From: Chitinophagaceae bacterium
Lineage (GTDB): Bacteria; Bacteroidota; Bacteroidia; Chitinophagales; Chitinophagaceae
DNA length: 64,000 bases
Direction of reading: 5' to 3'
Assembly: GCA_020847395.1 (NCBI GenBank)
Contig: JADLCD010000147.1
Location: 19,204-83,203 of the forward strand
The translations under genes were made by a program, and so were the position numbers. This document shows positions 16,554-25,613 of the stretch, one piece after another (the first letter of the stretch is position 1; each line of letters opens with the position of its first letter). The notes beneath the pieces are model-generated. The model had not been told where the DNA came from. It was given only the letters and a program-made list of their open reading frames with translations, and searched no databases.

Positions 16554-18125
16554 ATGAAATTCTTAACAATACTTGCGCTATCTCTGGGTTGTGTTTACTT
16601 ATCCCATGCACAGGATACAGACAAAAAAGATATCCCATCGCTCATAAATGATACAAGGGAATTAAGAGCATTAATGCAGTCTGATCCGCATCGCCCCATA
16701 TACCATTTTGTTGCACCAGAGGGACATGCCATGCCTTTTGATCCCAATGGCGCTATTTACTGGAATGGTAAATACCATCTCGGCTATATATATCAAAAGC
16801 TGCGCAATGGAAAATATGAGCACGTTTGGGGACATGCCGTTTCAACAGATCTGATGCACTGGTCATTATATCCTGACATGCTTGATATAAAAGATGGTGA
16901 CCTGGAAAAAGGTATTTTCAGCGGTGGTACTTTTATGTCTAAAGAAGGTGTGCCGCATATTATGTATCATGGCGAAGGCGCTAATGCTAACATGGTGGCC
17001 TACTCGAAGGATGATGATTTAAAAGTTTGGAAAAAATTTGAAGGTAACCCCGTACTGAAAACACCGGATATTAAAAATCCATTGAACAATGAAGCAGAAT
17101 ATTCAGCCTGGGATCCCGAAGGCTGGTATGATACAAAAGCAGGCTATTATTACCAGATTTCAGGCGGCAAAAACCCTGCGCTCTTTAAATCAAAGGATAT
17201 GTATACATGGCAGCATTTAGGCAGACTGCTGGATGGTAATAAAAAATATTTATACGATAGTGAAGATCTTTCCTGCCCGGATTTTTTTTCGATAGGCAAT
17301 AAATCAATGCTGCTGTTCATCAGCCACAATATAGGTGCACAATATTTTATTGGCAACTTTGCTAATGATCATTACGACATAGAACAACATGGAAGAATGA
17401 ATTGGCCCGGCGGTACTTTCTTTGCACCGGAACAGTTAAAAGATAATAAAGGCAGGAACATTATCTGGGGCTGGGTTTTGGAAAGAAAACCTGAACAGTT
17501 CAAAGATTACGGCTGGTCGGGCATCATGAGCCTGCCGCGTGTGCTTACCCTTGATAAAAACAATATACTGCAAATCAATCCGCCAGGAGAAATTTCGGCT
17601 ATACGAACCGGTGAGATCAGGGAAGAAAATATTATTGTGCCGCCCGGCAGCGAAAAAGCTTTGAAAGCTTCAGGCACATCGCTCGAAATAAAATTAGAAA
17701 TAGAAGGTGGCAATAAATCTCCATATGGAGTGAAAGTATTTTGCGCTCCTGATGGGAAGGAAGAAACAGTGATAAGCTATGACCCTGTCAAAAAAAATAT
17801 CACTATCAATTTTGTAAAGTCTTCTGTTAATAGCCCGGTTATGATGCCGGCCAATGCCATCTTTGGGAAACCTGCAGATGGTTTTCCGGAGAAAGTATCT
17901 GAACAAACCGCTCCATTTGAACTAAAGCAGGGAGAAAAGTTATTGCTGGATATTTTCATTGACCGGTCGGTCATTGAAGTATTTGCAAACGGGCGGCAAT
18001 GCGTTACACAGGTAGTATACCCTGAATTGCCGGAAAGCACAGGCATTAAAATTTTCAGCAAAGGAGAAAAGGTTGTAGCACATAAAGTGCAGGTTTGGAA
18101 AATGGCGCAGGCAAATGCGTATTAA
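16554..18125 (+). CDS. Secreted glycoside hydrolase family 32-type enzyme
   Basis: 523 residues with a signal peptide (MKFLTILALSLGCVYLSHA). The five-bladed propeller of GH32 is indicated by PFDPNGAIYWNGKYHLGYIYQ (nucleophile Asp about residue 63), SAWDPEGWY (Asp about 187, in place of the usual RDP) and SEDLSCPDFF (acid/base Glu about 237, in place of the compact ECP). The C-terminal GH32C beta-sandwich ends with LDIFIDRSVIEVFANGRQC. Family members cleave beta-fructosyl bonds (sucrose, levan, inulin); the altered motifs mark a divergent subgroup, so the substrate is uncertain. A secreted phosphodiesterase gene follows on the same strand. Confidence 0.88.
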   Translation: MKFLTILALSLGCVYLSHAQDTDKKDIPSLINDTRELRALMQSDPHRPIYHFVAPEGHAMPFDPNGAIYWNGKYHLGYIYQKLRNGKYEHVWGHAVSTDLMHWSLYPDMLDIKDGDLEKGIFSGGTFMSKEGVPHIMYHGEGANANMVAYSKDDDLKVWKKFEGNPVLKTPDIKNPLNNEAEYSAWDPEGWYDTKAGYYYQISGGKNPALFKSKDMYTWQHLGRLLDGNKKYLYDSEDLSCPDFFSIGNKSMLLFISHNIGAQYFIGNFANDHYDIEQHGRMNWPGGTFFAPEQLKDNKGRNIIWGWVLERKPEQFKDYGWSGIMSLPRVLTLDKNNILQINPPGEISAIRTGEIREENIIVPPGSEKALKASGTSLEIKLEIEGGNKSPYGVKVFCAPDGKEETVISYDPVKKNITINFVKSSVNSPVMMPANAIFGKPADGFPEKVSEQTAPFELKQGEKLLLDIFIDRSVIEVFANGRQCVTQVVYPELPESTGIKIFSKGEKVVAHKVQVWKMAQANAY

Positions 18126-18186
18126 CCATTAGGAGAAATCATTGATCCGACTGCTTAAGAATTTACAGCTTTTAATAATATACTTC

Positions 18187-19089
18187 ATGCGCTACTTAAA
18201 ACTCATATTGCTTTCAGTTGTTACATTCTTTACTATTAATATTTACGCACAAAAAAGGGTGATCATTATTGGTCTTGATGGTTTCGGTTCAGAGGGCTTT
18301 AATGGATCAAAACATCCTAATATTGATCAGTTATTGGCTGAAGGCACTTATTCATTAACTACAAGGCCTGTTATGCCTTCCGTAACACTTCCTAACTGGA
18401 CAAGCCATCTCACAGGTTCTGGCCCGGAAGAGCATGGTGTAACGGGCAACGACTGGAAAATAGATTCACACCCCCTTGAGCCTATTGACAAAGATGCAGA
18501 TGGCTATTATCCTTCTATTTTTAAAATACTTAAAGAAAAAATTCCGGGTGTTAAAACAGGATATTATTATAACTGGGCTGACCTCATCAACTCCATAAAC
18601 AGAAAATACCTTGATGAAATATCTTTTGAGGATAGTGATAAATATGATAGCAACTATCAGAAAGCTTTCAACTTTATTGTAACTAATAAAGCAAATCCAA
18701 CGCTGGTGTTCTTATATACCGTACATACCGATCATGCCGGGCATACCTATAACTGGATGTCGCCGGAATATATACAAGCCATTGAAGAAGCTGATGTTGC
18801 CATAGGTAAACTGATCAATAATCTGAAATCGGAAAATTTGTTTAACGACACGCACTTTTTACTTATAACAGATCATGGTGGAATTGAAAAAAAGCATGGT
18901 GGCGTAAGCATGCATGAAATGCAGGTGCCCTGGGGAGTAGCTGGTCCGAAAATTAAAAAACAGGGTTTAGCAGAATTTTACAACAGCAATAAAAATACAG
19001 CGCTTGTGGTGGCTCAGCTATTTGGTATTAAAAGAAAGCATTTGCCCAAAAGCTGGACTGGCGTGGTACCGGAAGGAATCTTCAGATAA
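18187..19089 (+). CDS. Secreted type I phosphodiesterase / nucleotide pyrophosphatase
   Basis: 300 residues from ATG 18187, which begins a clean signal peptide (MRYLKLILLSVVTFFTINIYA); an in-frame TTG at 18142 is less likely. Alkaline-phosphatase superfamily, ectonucleotide pyrophosphatase branch: IIGLDGFG supplies the first metal Asp (about 31), MPSVTLPNWTSHLTG the nucleophilic Thr (about 67), LYTVHTDHAGH and LLITDHGG further metal ligands, and GGVSMHEM the late His. It probably hydrolyses phosphodiester or nucleotide-sugar bonds outside the cytoplasm. It follows the GH32-type gene by about 60 nt and may share its transcript. Confidence 0.9.
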   Translation: MRYLKLILLSVVTFFTINIYAQKRVIIIGLDGFGSEGFNGSKHPNIDQLLAEGTYSLTTRPVMPSVTLPNWTSHLTGSGPEEHGVTGNDWKIDSHPLEPIDKDADGYYPSIFKILKEKIPGVKTGYYYNWADLINSINRKYLDEISFEDSDKYDSNYQKAFNFIVTNKANPTLVFLYTVHTDHAGHTYNWMSPEYIQAIEEADVAIGKLINNLKSENLFNDTHFLLITDHGGIEKKHGGVSMHEMQVPWGVAGPKIKKQGLAEFYNSNKNTALVVAQLFGIKRKHLPKSWTGVVPEGIFR

Positions 19090-19117
19090 ATCGCCTGCAA
19101 TTGCAGGTCACTATTTA

Positions 19118-20815
19118 TCAATTACTGCCGGATTGATTTGAAAAGTTCAATACTATTGTCCTGTTCTCCGGGTTTATTCTAAGCACTTCTTTTGCGGGTG
19201 ATTTTGAAAAATTTCCTTTTTCAGCACTTACCTGGTAATCCATTTTTTCAAACCGGCAGTATACCGTTCCGGGAGTTATTTTCGTGAAAGGCAGCTTTGT
19301 GCTGTCGCCTGCAGATAATTCAAGAAACCAGTCAGCTTTACTACTTCCTTCCACTTTGATTGTGCATTGCTTTTCATTTGCTTCCATCAGCATTTTTGCG
19401 TTGAAAGATTTTATCGGCCACTCGATATATAATTTGCCGGCTGTATTATCCTTTATAACAGGATCACCGCCTTCTGCCATTATTTCTTTTCCATTTATTA
19501 CAGCTTTAAAACGCAACGCCGCAGTTTTTCCGTTCGAGCTCCACAAATAACCATCTACAAAAGGTAAGGTATAAAAAGTACATTCATTAGTAGTAGTAAC
19601 ATTTTCGGTATAATAAGAAGGAAAGCTTTCATTAAACAAATGAATATCCCTGAAACGGAGTGTACCATTACTATCCCATAATAAATTGAACCGGTAAAAA
19701 CGGCTGTTAAACCAAACTGTTTTTTTATTGCTGCCGCCTAAATCATTATTAACCGTTACAGAGGTAGCCGGTGTTAATTTATAATGCCTGCGAAACCATT
19801 CACCCGAAGCTGCGAGTGTTTCTACTTTCAATTTGTTTTCATCTCTCAGCTTTGCAATTAATGGCATCTGTATTTCAAAGCCTTTCTTCATTGCCGCCCA
19901 GGTAAAAGAATTTTCCTGTCCTGTTTGCACATAATTGTATTCCATATTATGCCCTTCTGTAAATTCTTTAAAATACCAATGTACCCATGCAGAATCACCG
20001 CCACCATACCTGTATACAGGCTCAAGCGTAATAACGCCCTGCCCGTTGCTACCGTTTCCTTTATCATCATACTGACGAACAGGATCGCTGCCCAGCATCC
20101 TGAAAACAGGAACCGGCGTTTGATTTTTCTCAGTTTGTGCCGGCATATAGCTGTTTATCTTGCTGGGATAATAAGCCTGGTTCCAGTAACCTCCCCATAA
20201 TGTATATCCATCAGTGCCTACCTGGTCTTTACAATTGGCAGACGCAACAATCCTATATTTTTCATACATATAATTGAGCGTATGCGCATCAATAAACCAT
20301 GATGCAACTGACTTGGGATAGTAGCCGAATATTTTTTTAAAATCTTCCATATAAACATCTACCAATTTCTCTCTTTCTGAAGGCATATACCCGGTAGAAA
20401 AACCCACGTTTGCATGCCAGTCCCAGGGATAGCGACCACGCCATTTGTACCCTGCCTTCTCTACCAGCGGCTGAGGAATTTCCCACCAGCCGCCTATTTC
20501 AAAAGAATCTGCCGGGAGATTTTTTAATAGCTGTTGATAACGGCTATCCATTAATGCGTCATATTGCAATAAAAATGTTCCGGGCAGCTTATATTTTCTC
20601 ATTATCTCAAGCTGTTTAACAACAGTCTGGTATAATACATCTTCAGTTATAGCTGCATCACGCGGCTCAAGTAAACGGATAAAGTTGATGATATTGACAA
20701 TGTTGGGTTTTGGATTATCTGTCAGTGATTGACCGGATGTATGCAAGTTTATACAGCAAACAAGTGGCAATAATCCGGCAATAATGTGCTTACGCAGAGA
20801 AAATAGTTTTACCAT
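19118..20815 (-). CDS. Large secreted protein of unknown family, barrel-like N-terminal half
   Basis: 565 residues. An N-terminal signal sequence (RKHIIAGLLPLVCCINLHTS) indicates export. The first ~330 residues resemble a (beta/alpha)-barrel of the polysaccharide-deacetylase or glycoside-hydrolase type: LPGTFLLQYDALMDSRYQQL, SFEIGGWWEIPQPLVEKAG, SVASWFIDAHTLNYM and EYNYVQTGQENSFTW read as successive barrel strands with polar residues. The remainder (about 370-565) looks like beta-sandwich carbohydrate-binding modules. I cannot name a family or a catalytic pair. It faces the phosphodiesterase gene tail to tail and lies by a secreted GH32-type gene, which supports a glycan-related role. Confidence 0.75.
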   Translation of the reverse strand: MVKLFSLRKHIIAGLLPLVCCINLHTSGQSLTDNPKPNIVNIINFIRLLEPRDAAITEDVLYQTVVKQLEIMRKYKLPGTFLLQYDALMDSRYQQLLKNLPADSFEIGGWWEIPQPLVEKAGYKWRGRYPWDWHANVGFSTGYMPSEREKLVDVYMEDFKKIFGYYPKSVASWFIDAHTLNYMYEKYRIVASANCKDQVGTDGYTLWGGYWNQAYYPSKINSYMPAQTEKNQTPVPVFRMLGSDPVRQYDDKGNGSNGQGVITLEPVYRYGGGDSAWVHWYFKEFTEGHNMEYNYVQTGQENSFTWAAMKKGFEIQMPLIAKLRDENKLKVETLAASGEWFRRHYKLTPATSVTVNNDLGGSNKKTVWFNSRFYRFNLLWDSNGTLRFRDIHLFNESFPSYYTENVTTTNECTFYTLPFVDGYLWSSNGKTAALRFKAVINGKEIMAEGGDPVIKDNTAGKLYIEWPIKSFNAKMLMEANEKQCTIKVEGSSKADWFLELSAGDSTKLPFTKITPGTVYCRFEKMDYQVSAEKGNFSKSPAKEVLRINPENRTIVLNFSNQSGSN

Positions 20816-20820
20816 AATAT

Positions 20821-20828
20821 CAAAGATA
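20821..20828 (-). promoter_or_regulatory. TATCTTTG box abutting a start codon
   Basis: TATCTTTG (minus strand, 20828-20821) ends 5 nt before the ATG at 20815. A TTG lies 17 nt further upstream, slightly closer than consensus. Transcription would start next to the start codon. Confidence 0.4.
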
Positions 20829-20966
20829 ATGAGAAGAAATTTTTACAATAATTATTCGCTGCCTGAGCATTATCTTTTAAATGTCTCGTTGAAAAAGTAA
20901 ATTCGCATAACGAAACGCCATCAACATCTTATCCGCAGGACAAAGATGTTATAAAACAGCTAATCT

Positions 20967-21590
20967 ATGTCAGACAAATTTCAAAACAAATACCGTATTG
21001 CCTCCACCCGTTTACAAAACTGGGATTACAGGTGGAATGCACCCTATTTCATAACCATTTGCACGCAAAACAGGGAAAAATATTTTGGCGAAATTGAAAA
21101 CGGCAAAATGATTTTATCCAAACAGGGTATGCTGGCAGATGTTCTTTGGTACGAAATACAACATCACGCAAAAAATATTGACCTGGATGAATTTGTTGTA
21201 ATGCCGAATCATATTCATGGCATTTTGATTTTGAACGGGAATGATGGTAAACACGGTAATGATGGCGGTAACAATCGTAACGATGGTGATAACGTAGAGA
21301 CAAGGCATGCCTTGTCTCTACAATTGAAACAACCAGAACCATCACCATCCCAACCGCCACCAACAATTGGTCAGCAACGTTTTCAAAACCAGGGTAAAAA
21401 TTCTGTATCATCCATTATTGGTTCGTATAAATCGGCAGTAACCAAACACGCGAACCGATTAGATTTAGCATTTGGATGGCAGGCGCGGTTTCATGAACAT
21501 ATCATCCGTGATGAGGCAGAATACCGTCGCATCAAAAATTATATAGCCAATAACCCCGCGAAATGGGAAGAGGATAAATTTTATAAATAA
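20967..21590 (+). CDS. REP-associated tyrosine transposase (RAYT), Y1/IS200-like
   Basis: 207 residues. HUH-family single-strand nuclease thought to mobilise short palindromes. N-terminal NWDYRWNAPYFITICTQNRE; the metal-binding HUH pair is PNHIHG (His 82 and 84); helix SSIIGSYKSAVTKHANR; nucleophile Tyr about 192 in RRIKNYIANNPAKW. Between these lies a low-complexity insert (about 88-140, rich in N, G, D, then P, Q). Within the insert residues 110-119 are encoded by a perfect 28-bp palindrome, another copy of which lies 63 nt after the stop codon. A small inverted repeat (AACATCTT 20923-20930, AAGATGTT 20943-20950) precedes the gene. It is probably a single-copy domesticated element rather than an IS. 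Confidence 0.93.
   Translation: MSDKFQNKYRIASTRLQNWDYRWNAPYFITICTQNREKYFGEIENGKMILSKQGMLADVLWYEIQHHAKNIDLDEFVVMPNHIHGILILNGNDGKHGNDGGNNRNDGDNVETRHALSLQLKQPEPSPSQPPPTIGQQRFQNQGKNSVSSIIGSYKSAVTKHANRLDLAFGWQARFHEHIIRDEAEYRRIKNYIANNPAKWEEDKFYK
21294..21321. repeat. REP-like 28-bp perfect palindrome inside the RAYT gene
   Basis: The half-site is GTAGAGACAAGGCA followed by its exact complement. It is read in frame as VETRHALSLQ. Flanking DNA extends the fold: GATGGTGAT upstream pairs with ATCACCATC downstream. A second copy is at 21653-21680. Confidence 0.9.
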
Positions 21591-21997
21591 TGATAACGCA
21601 GGCAATGGTGGCAACATAAATAATTGGTGATAATATAAACGTCGGTGGCAATGTAGAGACAAGGCATGCCTTGTCTCTACAATTAGAAACAACCGAAACC
21701 ATCCTGACAACCACAACGATTACCATCCCAAATGCTGAATCATCCATTCCTTTTCCATTGAATAAAAAACATATGTGATAGCGTTTTTTAATAATATCAT
21801 TGTATCTCCTCCTATTTCATCGTAGTTTTCCTATAAAATCACTTCTTATATTATTTCTTTTCCACACATTGTTCATAACATTTTATAAGGTGTTATTCTT
21901 GTGTATAACTCGTTAATAATAATGACGGCTGGCAAAATTACCTGCACTATTTTTCATAATGATTCTGTTATTTTTGCCCACTCTAAAAAAATGAACC
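21591..21997. other. 407-bp gap after the RAYT gene with second palindrome copy
   Basis: No gene seen. About 21600-21735 is an imperfect duplicate of the low-complexity insert of the transposase gene, centred on the second palindrome. From 21740 to 21997 the DNA is AT-rich and shows only a TATTTTTG box (21969-21976) 21 nt before the smc GTG start. Confidence 0.7.
21653..21680. repeat. REP-like 28-bp palindrome, downstream copy
   Basis: Identical to the copy inside the transposase gene. Flanks also match loosely: GGTGGCAA before, and CAATTAGAAACAACC after (CAATTGAAACAACC in the internal copy), then CCATCCCAA further on. The repeated unit is therefore longer than the palindrome itself. Confidence 0.88.
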
Positions 21998-24900
21998 GTG
22001 CGTTTAAAAAGCTTAGAAATAAAAGGATTTAAAAGTTTTGCAGATAAAACAACCATAAACTTTGACGAAGGCATTACCGGTATTATCGGGCCGAATGGTT
22101 GTGGTAAAAGCAATATTATTGACTCTATACGCTGGGTGATAGGCGAACATAAGATCAGCAACCTGAGAAGTGAAAACCTGGAAAGCCTTGTTTTTAACGG
22201 ATCAAAAACAAGAAGCGCCAGCGGACTGGCTGAAGTGAGCCTAACGTTTGAGAATACACGAAATCTGCTGCCAACTGAATTTAATACGGTAACGATCACC
22301 CGGAAATTTTATAAAAGCGGGGAGAGTGAATACCGGCTGAATGATGTGAACTGTCGTTTGAAAGATATTCATAACCTGTTTTTGGATACCGGTGTTAGTA
22401 CCGATAGCTATGCCATTATTGAACTGGGCATGGTAGATGATATCATTAAAGATAAGGACAATAGCCGCCGTCGTATGCTGGAGCAGGCTGCGGGCATCAC
22501 CATCTACAAAACAAGAAAGAAAGAAGCCAAATTAAAACTGGATGCTACCGAGCAGGATCTTGCCCGAATTGAAGATCTGCTGTTTGAGATCAACAACCAA
22601 TTGAAAAGTCTCGAAAGCCAGTCAAAGAAAGCAGAGAAATATTACGAGATCAAAAAAGAATATAAGGAACTAAGTGTTGAACTGGCGAAGGCCGCGCTTG
22701 AAGGATTCAATATAACCTATAAGGAGTTAAATGAACAACAGCAGCAGGAAATTGATAAGCGTTTTGAAATTGAAGCAGCAATAGCACAGGAAGAAGCGGC
22801 CATTGAGCAGGAGAAAACAGGCTTTATTGAGCAGGAAAAACAGTTGCAGCAAATGCAGCATGCTTTTAATGACCTGTTAGGTAACGTTCGCAGTAAAGAA
22901 AATGAAAAAGGATTGGGAGAACAGCGCCTGCAATATCTTACCGAAAGACAAAACAGCCTAAATGATTTTTTACAGAAATCAGAAGGGCAATTAAAGGGAT
23001 TGGAAGATAGTATACGCTTTACAGGAGAGCAAATTGTTGATGAAGAAAATAAACTAACTGAATTTGGGGATACGCTTGATACGCTTAAACAAGGTGTTGA
23101 AGAAAAGCGTAACTTATTTGATGAGAAACGTTCTGCTATAGATATTCTGCGCCGTGATAACCAGGCTTTGCAGCGCAGCCAGTTTGATGCAGAAAAGCAG
23201 GTAGCCGTTGCCGATACTTCTATACAAAATATACAAAGAGCGATTGTGCAGGGTGAGGAAGAGCAACAACAACGCCTGGCACAGATCAGTCAGCTGGAAA
23301 AAGAAAAAGAAGAAAAGGAGATAGAGTTAGAAGATAAGCGCACTGATCTTCAGCAATTGCAGGAGCAGCATGAACATACAAAAGAACAAATACTGCAAAC
23401 ACAGTCATTACTTGAAAGTTTAAGAAATGAACTTGCTGAAGAAAACCGTAAGCTTGATGCAAAGAAAAACGAACATGCATTGTTGAAAAGCCTGATCGAT
23501 TCGATGGAAGGCTATCCCGAAAGCGTAAAATTTTTGCATAATAATCCTTCATGGAATCATACGGCGCCTATTCTCTCTGATATTATTTATGTAAAAGAAG
23601 CCTATCGTGCCGCGGTTGAAAATGTGCTGGAACCTTACCTTAACTATTATGTAGTTAATAACCTGGAAGAAGGCTTACAGGCAGTGCACTTGCTGGATAA
23701 TAATAAAAAGGGGAAAGCTAATTTCTTTTTGTTAGATAAAGTAAACCAGTTCAATGACGAACAGCATCATCAGCCTGATGGCACCATCAGCGCAATGCAT
23801 GTGATAGAAGTTGATGATACTTACAGAAAGCTGGCTGAATATCTTTTAAGTAATGTATTCATCGCGGAAAATGAGGATGCGCTACGTAATAGTAACGGCG
23901 CAGTAGTATTGGAAAAAACCGGTAAATATGTAAAAGGTAAATATGCGCTTACCGGCGGTAGTGTAGGTTTGTTTGAAGGTAAAAAAATAGGCCGTGCAAA
24001 AAATCTTGAAAAGCTGCACGAAGAAATTATTGCGCAGGAAGTGGTAGTGAATGAATTGAAAGCTACTATCCAGATGCGCCATAACGAAGTGATTGGTTAT
24101 AATGAGCAACTGAAGGAAAATGCCATCCGGGAAACGCAAAATTTTATCAACCAGTTGACCAACCAGGTATTTGCGCTGCAGAATAAAATTGAGAATTATA
24201 CACACCAGGAGCAAAACGGTGCAAAACGCCTGGATGATTTCCGCAACCAGTTGCAGGATAAGCAGGACAGTATTGCAGATGTGCGTGAAACGCTTGAGAA
24301 ATTAAACACGCAGTTAGATGAGTTGCAGGAAAAGCTGCAGCAGTCGGAAATAGAATATGCTTCGGCTGAGCAGGAATATAATCTCGCCAACGCGGCATAT
24401 AACGACAGCAATCTTCAATATACCAAACTGCAAAGCAAGGTTAATTCCCTTAAGCAGGAGTTGGATTTCAAGAGCGGGCAGCTTACTGATCTGCAAAAGC
24501 AGGTAGAAAACAGCAAGGGACAACTGGAAGAAGCAACACAAAGCATTACCACTACTATAGAAGGATTGCAGGCAACATCTGAAACGCTGATTGAAATGCT
24601 GCGCAATAAAGATGAAGAGGAAAGAAAATTAAATGAGGCAGACCAGGCATATTATAATCGCCGCAATGCATTAAGTGAAAAAGAAAGTATATTAAAGCAA
24701 AAGCAAAAGTCTAAGGAGCAGTTGGATTATCTGCTGAATGAAATTAAAGATAAGCTCAGCGATCTAAAGCTTCAACTGGCAGGGATGAAAGAGCGCCTGA
24801 GTGTGGAATTCAGGGTTGACCTCGACACCATATTAGATGAACCAAGGCAAACTGACACGCCGCTGGAAGACTTGCAAAACTCCTGTGAACGCATGAAAAA

Positions 24901-25519
24901 GCGTTTGGAAAATATGGGGGAAGTTAACCCGACAGCTATTGAAGCATTCCAGGAAATGAAAAAACGTTATGAGTTTATTCTCGAGCAAAAGAATGACCTG
25001 GTAACCGCAAAAGACAGCCTGTTGCAAACCATACAGGAGGTTGAAGCAACCGCCAACCAGAAATTCCTCGAAACATTTAATGCGGTAAGGGAAAACTTCC
25101 AGAAAGTATTTAAAGCGTTATTTACAGAAGAAGATACGGCTGATGTATTATTGGAAAACCCTGAGAATCTTGCGGAAACAGGTATTGATATTATAGCAAA
25201 ACCTAAGGGCAAGCGCCCGTCTTCTATTACACAATTAAGTGGTGGTGAAAAAACGCTTACTGCAACTGCGCTTTTGTTTGCTATCTATCTTATTAAGCCT
25301 GCGCCATTCTGTATACTTGATGAGGTTGACGCACCGCTTGATGATGCAAACGTAAACAAGTTCACCAACATGATCCGTAAATTCAGTGAGAACTCTCAGT
25401 TTATTATTGTTACGCATAATAAAATGACGATGTCGACAGTAGATATTATTTATGGCGTGACCATGCAGGAGCCCGGTGTAAGTAAATTAGTGCCGGTTGA
25501 TTTCAGGGGATTGAATTAA
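21998..25519 (+). CDS. smc: Chromosome partition protein SMC
   Basis: Condensin ATPase of 1173 residues, full length. The start is GTG at 21998, since the conserved N-terminus MRLKSLEIKGFKSFADKT begins there and the nearby ATG (21991) is out of frame. Walker A GPNGCGKSN is at residues 31-39. Long coiled coils run at about 165-500 and 650-1000, rich in Q, E and K. The hinge lies between (about 505-640, from SLIDSMEGYPESVKFL). The ABC signature LSGGEKTLTATAL is near residue 1080 and Walker B CILDEVDAPLDDAN near 1106. ScpA and ScpB genes are not in the window. Confidence 0.98.
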   Translation: MRLKSLEIKGFKSFADKTTINFDEGITGIIGPNGCGKSNIIDSIRWVIGEHKISNLRSENLESLVFNGSKTRSASGLAEVSLTFENTRNLLPTEFNTVTITRKFYKSGESEYRLNDVNCRLKDIHNLFLDTGVSTDSYAIIELGMVDDIIKDKDNSRRRMLEQAAGITIYKTRKKEAKLKLDATEQDLARIEDLLFEINNQLKSLESQSKKAEKYYEIKKEYKELSVELAKAALEGFNITYKELNEQQQQEIDKRFEIEAAIAQEEAAIEQEKTGFIEQEKQLQQMQHAFNDLLGNVRSKENEKGLGEQRLQYLTERQNSLNDFLQKSEGQLKGLEDSIRFTGEQIVDEENKLTEFGDTLDTLKQGVEEKRNLFDEKRSAIDILRRDNQALQRSQFDAEKQVAVADTSIQNIQRAIVQGEEEQQQRLAQISQLEKEKEEKEIELEDKRTDLQQLQEQHEHTKEQILQTQSLLESLRNELAEENRKLDAKKNEHALLKSLIDSMEGYPESVKFLHNNPSWNHTAPILSDIIYVKEAYRAAVENVLEPYLNYYVVNNLEEGLQAVHLLDNNKKGKANFFLLDKVNQFNDEQHHQPDGTISAMHVIEVDDTYRKLAEYLLSNVFIAENEDALRNSNGAVVLEKTGKYVKGKYALTGGSVGLFEGKKIGRAKNLEKLHEEIIAQEVVVNELKATIQMRHNEVIGYNEQLKENAIRETQNFINQLTNQVFALQNKIENYTHQEQNGAKRLDDFRNQLQDKQDSIADVRETLEKLNTQLDELQEKLQQSEIEYASAEQEYNLANAAYNDSNLQYTKLQSKVNSLKQELDFKSGQLTDLQKQVENSKGQLEEATQSITTTIEGLQATSETLIEMLRNKDEEERKLNEADQAYYNRRNALSEKESILKQKQKSKEQLDYLLNEIKDKLSDLKLQLAGMKERLSVEFRVDLDTILDEPRQTDTPLEDLQNSCERMKKRLENMGEVNPTAIEAFQEMKKRYEFILEQKNDLVTAKDSLLQTIQEVEATANQKFLETFNAVRENFQKVFKALFTEEDTADVLLENPENLAETGIDIIAKPKGKRPSSITQLSGGEKTLTATALLFAIYLIKPAPFCILDEVDAPLDDANVNKFTNMIRKFSENSQFIIVTHNKMTMSTVDIIYGVTMQEPGVSKLVPVDFRGLN

Positions 25520-25613
25520 AAGTATTTGCTGATTGAATTTTATGTCTACAACATTTATCGTATAAACAAAATAAGTTTCTAAGTAAATTAATTATAATAA
25601 ACTTGCTAACCTA

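Noticed and set aside
18142..18186. TTG start for the phosphodiesterase
   Set aside because: Would place 15 residues before a clean signal peptide beginning at ATG 18187.
20967..21590. Full IS200/IS605 element
   Set aside because: No tnpB and no typical end hairpins of an IS; the sequence fits the RAYT branch.
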